Shown: positions 1 through 12,681, counted from the stretch's first letter. The stretch: DNA of 64,000 nt from Clusia tigrina (GCA_920105625.2 OV050030.1:323130531-323194530), one strand, 5' to 3'. Notes: generated by a model from the sequence alone, not told the origin. Made by a program: numbers and translations.

Positions 1-1380
1 TTTACCGTGCAATCTTAGTATTCTCTGTTAGATCGCTGGCTCTGTTTTAAGGCTGAATGGTAAGCATGTCCACTGAAAATGCCCGTCTTGTGTCACAAAT
101 TATATTTTGTAGACGTATAGAGCAGAAAGATGAATTTATATCCAGTGTAGAAATTTACATTTTCTTGTTTTTATCATTTTATCTTCAATTAGAGGGAAGG
201 GCTGTTAGATCACGGAAACCTATACATAACCTTGACTTCTTATCTTCATGTCTTTTGTATGCCAGCGTAACTGGAGCTGCAAATCTATTAGTTTTTTTTA
301 TCTAGTAACATCGCGACTTGTTGTTCTATCTCGTTCTTATAATCGATTGTACAGCGATACGGCCGTTTACTGTAATATTTATCCACTAATAATTCTAAGC
401 GTGCTTCATAATCGTTTATTGTGCCGACATCATATTTATCTTTTGCGAAGATCGAAGAATTTTCCTTTTAAAAAATGTATCTATTTTTGATTATCGATCA
501 TAGTTTAAATGGTTTATACAAATATTAAAATTTTGTTCACCAATGTGCTCATTAAAGTTTACTAATTTTGAGTATCTATTTTCATGAATTTTTCGAAAAA
601 AACTTACCTTTAAATTTTTCTAATACGAATTCATTACCAATATCTGTTTTTGGAATTTGTTGACTTATTATTAGTTTTTCATGTTGAGTTAAAAAAAAGC
701 TTTTTATAATATCTAGTCCATTTAAAAAATCGTAATAAAAATTATTTTTATCTATTATATTATTATTATATTATCTATTATATTATTATTATTTTTATTA
801 TTATAATAACTTCCTTTTCTAAGTTAAAAATTTTTCCAGTTAAAGTTACTAAATTTACGAGTTTAATTTGTTTTTTCTTGTCTTCTTTATGTTCTGTTTT
901 GAACCAGAGGAAACTTCTAGGTGATAGCGGACACCTTTCTTCAGTTTCTCACAAATGTCACATCTTTGTTTTTGGTTTTTGTCTTGTTTTGCCTCCACTT
1001 TTTAGTCGTAGTGTTTCTTTTATTGTTGCATATTCTAGCATTGAACCAACTTGAAATTTAAACGAAAAAGTATATTTAACTTTGGACCACCCTTTATTTC
1101 CATATGTTTCACAAGAGGCTTTTTTCCAAAGTATCCAAGCTTACAGCTGAGTTTAATTCACATACTGTCATACCAGTCCCTACATTATTTTTCAAGCACG
1201 AGTAAGTGTTTTTAAGTTTCGACCTTCTCCTCACCTTTCAAATTTTTCAATCCACTCAGCATTAGATGTTTTGTGAGAGAACTTTTCGATCAATAATTTT
1301 TCAGCTAGTTTCCCTAAATTTTGAGGTTTTGGCGCATTTTTTTCCATGGGTGCAGGTGCAGGCCGTTTTTTCTAGATATT
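1..1380 (-). pseudogene. Ty3/gypsy-like gag-pol remnant (minus strand)
   Basis: Conceptual minus-strand translation in shifting frames recovers pieces of an LTR-retrotransposon polyprotein in the expected order. Around 1250-1350 is a gag-like piece (NAEWIEKFER). Around 640-740 is the stretch before reverse transcriptase (LTQHEKLIISQQIPK). Around 290-460 is the RT N-terminus with AAPVTLAYKRHEDKKSRLCI, and around 1-110 the HFQWTCLPFSLKT block that follows RT motif A in Ty3/gypsy enzymes. A Cys-rich piece (CDICEKLKKG) lies near 940. Many stops and frameshifts mean no function. The catalytic YxDD region lies beyond the left edge. I could not find LTRs for it. The family call rests on RT motifs; the clade is not determined. 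Confidence 0.6.
745..812. repeat. TTA/TAT-rich simple repeat
   Basis: Low-complexity stretch of TTA and TATTAT repeats inside the degenerate gypsy remnant. It probably arose after the element decayed. Confidence 0.6.
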
Positions 1381-2184
<804 letters not shown>

Positions 2185-2296
2185 TAGCTGACCCCGCAGG
2201 AGTTGCCCTGTGTGAAATTATATGTTTTGAAAAGAAAACAAAGTTGAATTTATATTGTGTTGAAAATAATTTATTTGCGTTTTTTCTACATTTTTT

Positions 2297-4064
2297 TCAA
2301 TGTAACGTAGCTTGATAAACAACATTTTTTGTTTTCTGTTCCGGTGCGTGAATGTACAGAGAAGATGGTTTTCCGGCCTCATGAAAAACATGGCATTTCC
2401 AGATTTATGCCACACACTTCCAGCGACTGTCCTTGTGACCTGTTGATTGTCATCGCAAATGCAAGTTTCACTGGAAACTGAATACGTTTGAACTGAAACG
2501 GCAAATCGTTGGAACTCGAAGGAATTCGTGGAATCAAGCATTCTGCCCCCTTGTAAGTCCCTTTCAAAATTCTTGCAACTATCACATTATTCGATAGCTG
2601 CATCACAATCAGTCGGGTTCCATTGCACAGTTTCGGCGCTTGAAGATTGCGAAGCATAATAATTACAGATCCAACTTTGAGACGCAAATGATGCGGCGGC
2701 ATGCCAGGCAAATCCAAAGAATTTAGAAATTCCACTGGATAATTCACGGCTTCGTCTTCATTTTCAACACGATCGATGGATTTGTATGAGCGCAAATCTC
2801 CCGGAATTTGACTTTGAATAGTCCAGTTTAAGTCATTAACATCGGTATTTTTGGCAGCTAAAATTGCGCGTGCACTCAACCAATCGTAGTTACGATAATT
2901 TTGGCCAATGTTCGGATAAACATTCATGATAAGTTCAGCTATCGTTGAAGTGAATTGACAAATGGCAGGGGGAATTGATATTAAACCACTGGAAGTATCA
3001 ACCGGAATTAGCCCATTTCCAATTCTTAGCAGTTCTTAAGAGAAAACTTCTGTGGTGCTATCCTGTTGCAGGAACACTCGCATATTCATAATCAATCGTA
3101 TGGTTTCCACGTACCGCCACAAATACGATGACTTGAGACATGCGTTCAATTCATCCGCCGTTGTCGATTTCGGAATAACAGGAAGTGTTTGTCGAAAATC
3201 GCCTGCTAACAGTATCATTGCGCCACTAAAGCGACGATTATTATTCCGCAGATCTTTCATTGTTCTGTCAAGTGCTTCTAGAGACCGTTTGTGAGCCATT
3301 GTGCACTCATCCCATACTATCAGTTTACAATTCTTCAACACTTTTGCCATTGCTGATTGCTTTGAAATATTGCAAACAGGTGTTTCATTGATTTGCATGT
3401 TTAACGGCAGCTTCAGTGCCGAATGTGCCTATATTCCACCTTCTAGTAGAGTTGCAGGAATCCCAGTAGATGCGAGAACCAACGCAATGCCATTTCGGGA
3501 TCGTATTGTTGCCAAAATCAATGATATCAGGAACGTTTTCCCAGTTCCGCCGGGCGCATCAAGAAAAAATAGTCCACCGTTTCCATCATTGACAGCCTTC
3601 ATCAATTCATCATACGCACTCTTTTGCTGCTGATTCAATAATGGAACATTTCTTTGTACTTGTTGTTCCAAAGTTATTCTCTCGTATGCACGCTCACGTT
3701 CCAATTCACGATTCAGTACATCTCTGATTGAACGATTGGGCGCTTGCATATGAATTTCAGTCAATAGTTTGCCACTCATAAGCAAACACAAATCTTCAAT
3801 CAACACCAATGCTTCATTGTAGATGTCATCGTTCATTTGCAATTCTGAATTCCATGTTGCCACTCGAATACGATGTAAAATGTCTTCGGCAATGTAATTT
3901 TTGTACGTATCCCATAATTGACGCGGATTTGAAGGCTGACATGTCGAAATGATCATCGCGAAAAGTGTGCGAACTTCAATGGCATGCGCAGTAGCTATCG
4001 CATCGTCCATCGTTTGATTCCAGTGATTATCATGTTCCAGCAATTGTAATTGCTGGCATGCTTC
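2297..4064 (-). pseudogene. Helitron copy 1 exon 3, PIF1-type helicase part
   Basis: Superfamily 1B helicase module fused behind Rep. Visible motifs in order: Walker A DAPGGTGKTF (near 3560), motif II VWDECTM (near 3310), motif III GDFRQTLPVIP (near 3180, with the Arg intact, unlike copies 2 and 3), and the C-terminal FAMTINRSQGQSLE motif (near 2440). An in-frame TAA follows TTEVFS at 3036-3038, and the same frame continues (ELLRIGNG) for about 150 codons. All three copies carry this TAA. Further indels occur near 3420 and 2420. The reading frame ends at about 2297 (VVYQATLH). Confidence 0.85.
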
Positions 4065-5353
4065 TCAAAAAGTTGCACAAACTGTACCATTCACAGTACG
4101 CAATGACTCGAATGAAGTTGAACCGCGTACATTAATCAATAGCAACCGAAGGTAGAAGCAATCGTCGTTTTTCGGGTGGATTGTGTAAATTCGTCCTAAT
4201 GCATTAGTTGAGAACACACCTGGATGTCCATCTACTGGTTGGCCTTGCTTTCTGCGTAACCATTTCTTCGACGATGCATTCCATGTATAATATCGAGGCA
4301 TTTCCGTATAAAGCAATGTTCTCGCAAACGGATCACTGGCGCAAGTTGAGAAAAAAATCGTCAATATTGTTGCTGGTGGTGTTTCCGCTCGCTGTACTGC
4401 ATTCTCTGGGTTGAAATACACTCTTTGGCCATTCTCCAAATGAACTGCGAGATGCACAACAGTCGGAATACGCTCATGAATTACAAAAGAAAATATTCTC
4501 CAAAGCGCTTCATTGCAGTTCACGTATTGACCAATTTCATACTTGCTGATCTCATCTCGTTCTAGGCCAATAACCGCCATGTCGCTTCCTTTAGTGACGT
4601 ACTTGCAAACGTATTTGATCGATTTCACAGAACTGCAATACTCAACATTGATATGAGTTTTGAATGTCTTAGACAATACTGGCGAATATGGTACGATTTT
4701 CTGTCTATCTCTGGATCAGGAATTTCCGCAGAAATGATGTCATCAATTTGATCTGGTGTAATCTTGTCCTTCAATGTAATCATGTGTGCGTGCGGCAAAC
4801 CTCTTTTTTGCCACCCAACAGAGTACATCCAGCATCTAACAGCACAATATATTCGTTGCTTCACGAAAACAGTCCATCAAATATCGTAGCTGTTGTCTGA
4901 AAGCTCGTGCTGTGACATCGTGACGATCGCTTGCTGATTGACCGCGATTCAATAATTCCGTTATCTGTGGGCATTTTCGATTGCAAGTGAATGTAACAAA
5001 CAAATCCGGCCGTCCATAATTCCGACCGTATGTCATCGCATCCTGCAAGTACTCGTGCATGTGCCTTGGGCTGCCAATGTATGTTAATGGCAAAATCGTG
5101 AGTCGGCCAAGGTTTGTCACATCTTCATCGCTATTGACCGCATCTCGCAAGTGAATATACTCTTCAGTTCGAAGCTTGGTCTGATTGAAGCGAATAAAAT
5201 TGAGTCGTTCTGTCTCCATCGTCACGTACACATCAACTGCATACTGTTGAAATAATCGGCGATATCTCAAAAGATGGTTGTCAATTCCTTCGCGAATCAT
5301 CAATCGATACGCGTAAAAGTTCATTGCACTGACCTTCTTATTTGCATCGACAC
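4065..5353 (-). pseudogene. Helitron copy 1 exon 3, Rep (HUH endonuclease) part
   Basis: Begins at GVDANKKVSAMNFYAYRLMI after the second intron. It contains the Helitron_like_N region (LTILPLTYIGSPRHMHEY, PDLFVTFTCNRKCPQI), then the HUH metal-binding motif GLPHAH, and further on the two-tyrosine motif IKYVCKYVTKG that makes the nicking covalent intermediate in the family. A frameshift follows FREATNI near 4850. About 260 bp present in copy 2 (the HGPCG...NKCTKHYPCAF region) are deleted near 4705. The frame shifts again after VNGTVCATF at 4065. The catalytic motifs remain readable but the protein is broken. Confidence 0.85.
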
Positions 5354-5411
5354 CTAAAAGTTAACAAAAAATGAAGCTACAATCAAGAGTTTTTGTTTTT
5401 CTTTTACTAAC

Positions 5412-5876
5412 CATTGGCAGGATTGATCAGGTTGTATCTTAAGTGATATCCATCTTCACCACGGCAGAACATACGCGAATATTGTAGTGAGTCATACGAT
5501 CGATGAGTTTCACTGATTCGCTCTAATGCATCTCCAGCTCGATGTTTAATAACAATATCACGGGATTCTAAATTATCGCCAACAACAACAATTGATATTT
5601 CGTCGGCCGTCGGGGCATTATGTTGCCGTTCATGCGTGCCTGCTGGTCGTTTGTCCGCTTTTATGACGATTCTGTGATCATCAGATGGCATCCTTTCTAA
5701 CGAAGTTTTGAATAATCGAATTAGTTCGTTGTGTTCATGCAACATTTCTTGCAATTGCTGCACAATTTCTCTCTTCGTCGCATTGAAGATTACACAACGT
5801 CGATTCACTTCTTCATTTGAATCTCCAAGGAAATATATATTTGTGATTTTGATCAGGATGCGGCAGTTGCAGACAA
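5412..5876 (-). pseudogene. Helitron copy 1 exon 2
   Basis: Encodes the segment before the Rep domain (LQIYFLGDSNEEVNRRC to GYHLRYNLINPANG), well conserved in Helitron_like_N proteins. It ends at a GTTAGT donor, and the next exon starts after CTTTTAG. The 5' part of this exon, including the splice acceptor and an IHGQI-type motif present in copy 2, is missing: about 45 bp are deleted between CTGCAACT and CCGCATCC. Copy 3 has the same deletion. Without the acceptor the first intron may not be removable. Confidence 0.8.
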
Positions 5877-5937
5877 ATATGTTAATTTCTGTATTTTATT
5901 GGCGAGATAATAAGTGTTAGATTGTTGGTGAACTAAC

Positions 5938-6553
5938 CTTGAATGTGGGATTGTAATTATGTTCATTCACAATTTCCCCACCAAACGACGTCATTTGAAA
6001 ACAATCGTTAAATTTTCTTGGAATTTTGTAAAAAATGATTCGAATTTGGTGATTCACCGTAAAGCAACGACCGCAATGGCTCTGGTGGAGGAAGTAACTC
6101 TGGTAATTTCACTTTTCCGCTTGAGCAACACAATCCGGCCGGTTCTTTTGGAAATTTCAGTGCATCGCAATGCGGGCAAACGACAGACATCGAACCAAAT
6201 CGATCTGGTTCGTGCGCACCGTATTCAATGTCCGGCTCATATCGAAAGGCTGCACGTTCGATATTCAAATTAGGCAATCGTTGTTGTTGCTGGCGTTGTC
6301 GGTGTGCAGCCAAACGTTGTTCACTTGCTTCATGAATTTCCTGAGCACGAACTTGTCTTTTTCTCAATCGTTGTTGCTCATTGTAAGCTTCGTGAGCCTC
6401 TTGTGTTTGTCGCGCACGATGTTCAATCATTCCAATTCGATCAGATTCCCTTGCAGTAGCATTTTCCTCCTCCGTACGACGTGCTGTATAATTACGTTGG
6501 TCCGTTGTACGTCGGGAACGCCGACCGATATTAGCGCGACCTCTTTGTGGCAT
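5938..6553 (-). pseudogene. Helitron copy 1 exon 1: N-terminal Cys-rich region
   Basis: Starts at the ATG of MPQRGRANIG. An in-frame ATG 16 codons upstream is less likely because all three copies share the MPQRG start within otherwise untranslated-looking DNA. The protein is basic and Gln/Arg-rich for about 110 residues, then carries a zinc-finger-like CPHCDALKFPKEPAGLCC motif typical of Helitron RepHel N-termini. The exon ends at AAG before a GTTAGT splice donor (5937 downward). A small indel after FLQNSK, near 6010, breaks the frame relative to copies 2 and 3. The adjoining intron matches in all three copies. Confidence 0.8.
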
Positions 6554-7486
6554 CGTAACAAATTTCAATCTGTAATTGATCACTTTGTATGAAACACACA
6601 TAAAGTTTTCACGGAATAATTTTCAATAATTTATCTTTTGAATAGCCGAAATAGAGAAAGCAAATGACCGAAATTGAACGATTCAAATAATTTACAAATC
6701 AGCTGAAGAAATAACACAAATAAATTCCAATGGAAATGAGGTTAGGTATTCACCAACAAACGAAAATAATGAACTCACTTTTTTTGTTTGAATGTCAATA
6801 ATTTCACTCAAAAACTGATGATCCACAGATTTAAAATCAAATATTTCGTGAATGTAAACAATTTAACAATTTAATGTAATGAATTTAACTCGAGAAATCA
6901 ATTAAAATTTGGAAAAATGTCAGAAAGTCAATTGACCGTGTCCGCACTGTTCGAATAAACAAATCAGAAAGAACAAATAATATACGCAGCTGTCAAAATA
7001 AATAAGCGTCTACAGCCCCATCTGTTGAGTTATTGGAGTATCAGTCCGTGCTTACAACACCAATATGAAACTAAATGTGCCCGTGCAACACCACGCACAT
7101 ACAAAAAAAATGAGAACAAAAAGTGAGATTAGGTTTTCTAATTTTCGAATTTTCCGAATTTTCTGACTTTACCGAATGTTTTGAGATCGATAGATTTGCA
7201 AGAAACAATTGGAAAAATAAATTTGAAAGAAAAAAATGTTTGTATGGAAAAAAGTCCTTTTTGGAATTTTTAAAATTTCCGACTTTCCTTCAGGAAAAGT
7301 ATAAGGTTTTTTTATTTCTAAACCTTCCCAGATCCACAACGAACAACCTCTGAAAATACCATCAAGATTGGTCCAGCCGTTCTCGAGCCTTAGCGTCACT
7401 AACAAACAAACATTCATTTTTATATACGAGTATATAGATATACGAGTATATTTATATACGAGTATATAGATATACGATGGCGATAC

Positions 7487-7649
7487 CAAAAAAAGCGTTT
7501 TAGAAGTGTTTCGAGGACTGGAAAAAACGCTGGCATAAGTGTATTATATCTGAGGGGAATTACTTTGAAGGGGCCAAGATAGTTGTTGATGAATAAATAA
7601 ATACTTTATTTTTTTATCACACAATAACGGTTATTTTTTGATCACACAT
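7487..7649 (+). mobile_element. Mariner 3' end fragment (family with TAACCGTTATTTT TIR)
   Basis: Translates as the mariner C-terminus (ending GNYFEGAKIVVDE with one internal stop) and finishes with the 3' inverted repeat AATAACGGTTATTTTTTGAT. The homologous C-terminus is in the minus-strand copy at 43827-44715. It lies at the left border of the 4.1-kb tandem duplication. Confidence 0.8.
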
Positions 7650-7696
7650 GTATGTAGATATGCTCTTTTAAACAAAATAAAGTAAGTTTTGTAAAT

Positions 7697-8284
7697 ATGG
7701 TCGTGGAAAACATACTAGCTTTGACATTGCACGCGCTCAGAGACAAATTGACTGAGTTGGGGTTGGTGACAACTGGACGGAATACTGTATTACAAGACAC
7801 GCTGCTTGAACATTTCAGTTTGGTCAGAGAAGAGGTCGACGATTCCGAATAGGAGGAGGTTACGTCAAATAGAGCTGAAGAATACGCCACTATGCGAGCA
7901 AGATTCACGCTTAAAGATATAGAAGATTCGATGTTATCGTTTACTGGTTCCGGCTAAACAGATATAAAAACTTGGATAGACATTTTTGGGGAAAATGCAT
8001 TGAAAATCATTGGGGCAGTTTGCAAAAATTTATCTACGGAAAGCAACTACGAAAGGGGGCTGCGAAGATTTTTGTCAGAATCCAGTCACCAATCAACAGC
8101 TGGGAAAGATTGAAAATCGCATTGAGAAAGGAGTTTGAGGAGAAGTTATCGTCGATTGAGGTGCATAATATATTGAGAAACAGAAAGAAGAAACAGCAAG
8201 AGAGTTTTATTGAGTCTACAGTATACAGTCTAATGGAAATTGGGAACCCTATTAACCTCTACGAGACTAGCTTGGTTGTATATT
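7697..8284 (+). pseudogene. LTR-retrotransposon gag N-terminus with SAP-like domain (unit A)
   Basis: From the ATG the translation MVVENILALTLHALRDKL followed by a TGRNTVLQDTLLEHF helix resembles the SAP-type DNA/RNA-binding helix pair at the start of some Ty3/gypsy gag proteins. It is followed by an acidic stretch and ARFTLKDIEDSMLSFTGSG / IKTWIDIFGENA, the start of the gag capsid fold. Stops at TAG (after EVDDSE) and TAA (after FTGSG), plus a frame change near 8120, inactivate it. It ends abruptly at 8284 where an inverted mariner piece begins. Matching 5' LTR and pol were not found. The LTR at 9649 could belong to the same element. Confidence 0.65.
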
Positions 8285-8585
8285 TTAATGCAAATGTTCA
8301 TGCAAAATGTTGAACACACGTTCATATGATATGCTTACCATTTCAACAATCTCACGCAACTTGACTCGGCGATCATTCATAACGATACTGAGGATTTTCT
8401 TTATATTTTCTTCAGTAACCACCTCTTTTGGCCTTCCTGTTGATGGTATTGTTGCAGTGCTTGTGCGGCCACGTTTATATTCAGCAATCCAATATTTTAC
8501 CATTTAATTTGACGGAGCAGACTCACCGTAATGTTTATCGAGATTTTCTTTTGTCTCTTTCACCGTTTTCCCTTTGTTTTTGTGT
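8285..8585 (-). pseudogene. Irritans-like mariner N-terminal fragment (unit A)
   Basis: Minus-strand translation gives the mariner paired helix-turn-helix DNA-binding region: KETKENLDKHYGES, VKYWIAEYKRGRTST, then GRPKEVVTEENIKKIL and VSISYERVFNILHEHLH. It matches the first half of the element at 52249-53517. No catalytic domain is present. It lies inverted within gag sequence, and its 5' end abuts a TA array. Confidence 0.8.
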
Positions 8586-8593
8586 TTGTGCTG

Positions 8594-8594
<1 letters not shown>

Positions 8595-8670
<76 letters not shown>
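8595..8670. repeat. (TA)n microsatellite (unit A)
   Basis: 76 bp of perfect TA between two mariner-type fragments. Confidence 0.95.
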
Positions 8671-8673
<3 letters not shown>

Positions 8674-9566
8674 GGTGTCCCAACAAGAACACAATTTTTA
8701 AATCTGGCAACATTCGAAGTGTCATTGTTTGACATTTGAACAATTGTTATTGTTTGCTAGTAGAAGGTACGAGGTTAGTAAAAATGGTGCACTACACGAA
8801 TGAACAACGCATTCTGATTGTGAAATTGTTTTACCAAAATGGTGAAAGTTTTGCGGTCAATTTGGGGTCAGAATAATGCTCCAAAAGAGTCAACTGTAAA
8901 GAGATAAATGGATAAATTTGCCGAAACTGGGTCTGTTAGTGATGTAAAGACAACAACGCGCCATCGACCAGGTCGATCGACCGAAAATGTCGCAGCTGTA
9001 CGTGATGATGTCGCTCAAACTCCATCCACCTCAATTCGACACCGAGCTCAGCAAATTGGTGTCTCCAAATCCACTATGCAGCGAATTTTGACGAAAGATT
9101 TGCATCTTCATGCATACAAAGTTCAATTGACTCAGGAACTGAAGCCAGCTGACCATGGACAGCGAAGGGAGTTCGTTAATTGGGTATTGGAGAGACAACA
9201 TGAAAATGCTGATTTTGCCGCTAAAATCATCTTCAGTGACGCGGCCCATTTCCATCTTGATGGCTTCGTCAATAGGCAGAATTGTCGCATTTGGGGTGAG
9301 GAAAATCCTCGAGTGATTCACGAGAAGCAAATGCATCCTCAACGTGTCACTTTGTGGTGAGGTTTTTGGGCTGGAGGAATCATTTTTTCTTTTTTTATGA
9401 AAATGAGGCAGGTCAAGCGCAAACAATCAATGGTGTTCGGTATCGTGATATGATAACCAGTTTTTTCTTACCTCGAATTGAAGAAATGAATGTGGAGGGC
9501 ATGTGGTTCCAACAAGACGGCGCCACATGTCATACAGCCAGAGAAACCATTCAATTCAATTTATTT

Positions 9567-9572
<6 letters not shown>
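8671..9572 (+). pseudogene. DD41D mariner-like transposase, truncated (unit A)
   Basis: Begins with a TIR-like AAGGGTGTCCCAACAAGAAC directly after a TA array. The transposase starts at MVHYTNEQRILIVKLF (8784) and shows a helix-turn-helix region (STSIRHRAQQIGVSKSTMQRI), the first catalytic Asp in IFSDAAHFHLDG and the second in [16 protein letters not shown] follows TVKR at 8907 and a TGA follows VTLW. The protein ends soon after the second Asp, where a TA array begins, so the third catalytic Asp and the 3' TIR are lost. The 41-residue spacing is therefore inferred from the related copies at 24469, 33024 and 41945. Confidence 0.8.

Positions 9573-9609
<37 letters not shown>
9573..9609. repeat. 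(TA)n microsatellite (unit A)
   Basis: Short TA array that marks the truncation point of the DD41D transposase. Confidence 0.9.
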
Positions 9610-9611
<2 letters not shown>

Positions 9612-9648
9612 GTAGTTGCATTACCTTCTTCTAAAAAGAGGGGAGGGA

Positions 9649-10044
9649 TGTTGTGAGTCAGAATCAAACTACCTGCAAGTTGACTCACAGCACCCACTGC
9701 TAACAGATACTACACATCCAGAGTAGTTAACATTTAAGTTATATTCACGCATATGCTTTTAGGGTGCATTGATTATTGTTTCATTCGTTATGAGGACTTT
9801 AAGGGTGTCATAGTTCCGACGAGATGAAGCGGGCATTGGACTTTGCAATGCACCATCGACATTTTTATATCGAGTAGGTCAGTTGGCTTAACTTATTGAC
9901 ACCAATCATCAAGTGCTTAACTGGAACACCAGAAAGGTGCTTCAGACTGGAAGTATTGATAGTAAAATAGTATATAAGACATATGAATTTAAGTAATAAA
10001 TCTCTTGACTCGCTTGTAACTAAAAACGACACAGTATTTTACCA
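9649..10044 (+). repeat. Putative LTR with polypurine tract (unit A)
   Basis: A purine run AAAAAGAGGGGAGGGA ends at 9648 and is followed by TGTTGTGAGTCAG, the layout of a polypurine tract plus 3' LTR. Within it lie a TATA-like TATATAAG at 9971-9978 and a polyadenylation signal AATAAA at 9995-10000. The proposed end is TTTTACCA at 10044 (TG...CA). No second LTR of the same sequence was seen outside the tandem duplicate, so this is a remnant or solo LTR, and its right border is uncertain. Confidence 0.45.
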
Positions 10045-10285
10045 GGCAGCTGTAAGTGCCTCGTTAGGAACCACCAGATCTTCGTCCACGCCCGCGCCTA
10101 TTACCGGCAGCAAAAGGGGCTCGCTACTAGCGATACCACGCAATGACGCTAACACTTGATAGATGTTATTAACCGCTGACAATCATCATTCTTTAGTTAT
10201 TTTCTTCTTATTTACCAATTAATTCATTTTATACTGATCACGCACTCTAAGCACTCTTCCTTGAGTGCTTGCAAAATAAATTTTT
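10045..10285. other. Unassigned sequence between LTR-like and gypsy remnants (unit A)
   Basis: No coding similarity seen. It ends in a pyrimidine stretch and TTTTTAG that could be a splice acceptor before the gypsy coding remnant. The counterpart in unit B is 14107-14347. Confidence 0.35.
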
Positions 10286-11584
10286 TTAAATTTTCTTTTG
10301 GGTTAATTTTTAGGACAGAACCATTTGATTGTAAGATGCTAGAGTTGAACTCGAAGAGTATTTGTTATCACATAATTATAAAAGCGAAAACCAAGGTGAA
10401 GCTGCTAAATGCATTCGTCAACTAGGAGATCAGGCGGAATGGAGCAATTTCAAAAGTAGGCTTATGCAACACTTACAACCACGAGAGAACTATGCCAAAA
10501 AATTCAACCATTGCCGATACATAAAATTAAGCAATTTAAGACAATTATTTTTAGAGTGTAAGGCGCTTGTTTTAAAATCAATGAAATATATGAAATTGAT
10601 CAAAGCAAGCCGTCCATATATGAGTATAATAATGGATACAGGGATCTCACTGAGATTATTTTAGAAAAAAATTGGTATTAACACAATTCACACTCTAGAG
10701 CCGACTACTGATAATCTATTCGAATATTTAAAATTGAACCATCTAAACTCTGAAGAACAGCAAATGCTGGAAAATCTTTTATTTCTGTACAAATATTTAT
10801 TTTATTTTGAAGGAGATACACTTTCTTTTATACATAAAATTCAACATGATATTGTGACAAGAATATATAAACAAATTCATTAGAAAGTATATATCCCCCC
10901 AAACCGGAAATAGGAAGACAGGAAAAATACCGCTTTTTCTACTCTTTTCGATCAATTTGAATTCGTCCGAATGCTATTTTGTCTGAAAAACACACCCTCT
11001 ACATTATAGAAGCTTATGAATATAATTCTAACAAAATTCATAAACAAAATCTAGAAGTATATCTATATGATATACTTCTTTGAAAGAACCTCTCCACAAC
11101 TTACAACATATTTTCGATACTTTACAAAAAGCTAAATTAAAAATTCAAGTAGATAAGTGCAATTTTTTATCCAAACAAACTGAATTTTTGGGATATATTT
11201 TGACACCTCAAGGTATTAAACCGAATCCTAATAAAAAAATTGCTATTCAAAACTTAATTCTAACTACGACTCAACACAAATTAAATCGTTTTTAGGCATA
11301 ACAAGCTTCAACCGAAAATTTTCAAAAGTAGCATTTCCGATGGTAAAATATCTCAAAAAACTCAAAAGTAAAAGTCAATGATCCCAAGTACATTTCAGCT
11401 TACAAAAAATTAAAAAATGTTAACACCCTCTCCAATATTGAAAACCCCAATTACAATGAAAAATTCAAATTAATAACAGACGCAAGTAATTTCGCTTTAG
11501 GAGCCATACTTACACAAGATGGGCACCCAATCTGCTACGCTTCTAGAACTCTTAAAGATAATGAAAAAATATACTCGATTATCG
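10286..11584 (+). pseudogene. 17.6-like Ty3/gypsy gag-pol remnant (unit A)
   Basis: Degenerate polyprotein of the insect gypsy/17.6 (errantivirus-like) group. Pieces in order: gag C-terminal region (GEAAKCIRQLGDQAEWSNF), a retropepsin-like DTG motif (IIMDTGISLRLF), the pre-RT linker (FEYLKLNHLNSEEQQMLENL), RT thumb (LKIQVDKCNFLSKQTEFLGY followed by LTPQGIKPNPNK) and the start of RNase H (KLITDASNFALGAILTQDG). The RT palm with the catalytic YxDD box is missing, deleted between about 10900 and 11080. No envelope gene is seen. Stops and frameshifts throughout mean no function. The unit is cut at 11584 in the middle of RNase H by the tandem junction. Confidence 0.75.
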
Positions 11585-11793
11585 AAAAAAAGCGTTTTAG
11601 AAGTGTTTCGAGGACTGGAAAAAACGCTGGCATAAGTGTATTATATCTGAGGGGAATTACTTTGAAGGGGCCAAGATAGTTGTTGATGAATAAATAAATA
11701 CTTTATTTTTTTATCACACAATAACGGTTATTTTTTGATCACACATGTATGTAGATATGCTCTTTTAAACAAAATAAAGTAAGTTTTGTAAAT

Positions 11794-12381
11794 ATGGTCG
11801 TGGAAAACATACTAGCTTTGACATTGCACGCGCTCAGAGACAAATTGACTGAGTTGGGGTTGGTGACAACTGGACGGAATACTGTATTACAAGACACGCT
11901 GCTTGAACATTTCAGTTTGGTCAGAGAAGAGGTCGACGATTCCGAATAGGAGGAGGTTACGTCAAATAGAGCTGAAGAATACGCCACTATGCGAGCAAGA
12001 TTCACGCTTAAAGATATAGAAGATTCGATGTTATCGTTTACTGGTTCCGGCTAAACAGATATAAAAACTTGGATAGACATTTTTGGGGAAAATGCATTGA
12101 AAATCATTGGGGCAGTTTGCAAAAATTTATCTACGGAAAGCAACTACGAAAGGGGGCTGCGAAGATTTTTGTCAGAATCCAGTCACCAATCAACAGCTGG
12201 GAAAGATTGAAAATCGCATTGAGAAAGGAGTTTGAGGAGAAGTTATCGTCGATTGAGGTGCATAATATATTGAGAAACAGAAAGAAGAAACAGCAAGAGA
12301 GTTTTATTGAGTCTACAGTATACAGTCTAATGGAAATTGGGAACCCTATTAACCTCTACGAGACTAGCTTGGTTGTATATT
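11794..12381 (+). pseudogene. LTR-retrotransposon gag N-terminus (unit B)
   Basis: Duplicate of 7697-8284 with the same two stops and the same truncation by a mariner piece. The lesions predate the tandem duplication. Confidence 0.65.
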
Positions 12382-12681
12382 TTAATGCAAATGTTCATGC
12401 AAAATGTTGAACACACGTTCATATGATATGCTTACCATTTCAACAATCTCACGCAACTTGACTCGGCGATCATTCATAACGATACTGAGGATTTTCTTTA
12501 TATTTTCTTCAGTAACCACCTCTTTTGGCCTTCCTGTTGATGGTATTGTTGCAGTGCTTGTGCGGCCACGTTTATATTCAGCAATCCAATATTTTACCAT
12601 TTAATTTGACGGAGCAGACTCACCGTAATGTTTATCGAGATTTTCTTTTGTCTCTTTCACCGTTTTCCCTTTGTTTTGTGT
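12382..12681 (-). pseudogene. Irritans-like mariner N-terminal fragment (unit B)
   Basis: Duplicate of 8285-8585, one base shorter in a T run next to the TA array. Confidence 0.8.

Larger units (their letters stand above)
7488..11584. repeat. Tandem duplication, unit A (4097 bp)
   Basis: Direct repeat with 11585-15646. Base-by-base reading shows only a handful of substitutions plus length differences in the two TA arrays, so offsets drop from 4097 to 4062. The junction lies in a run of A residues shared by the unit start (ACCAAAAAAAGCG) and the end (TATCGAAAAAGAGC). That looks like a microhomology-mediated duplication, or a collapsed or duplicated assembly path. Confidence 0.95.

Noticed and set aside
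57..490. Two plus-strand frames of about 80 codons
   Set aside because: They are antisense to the RT remnant on the minus strand, which explains the sequence better.
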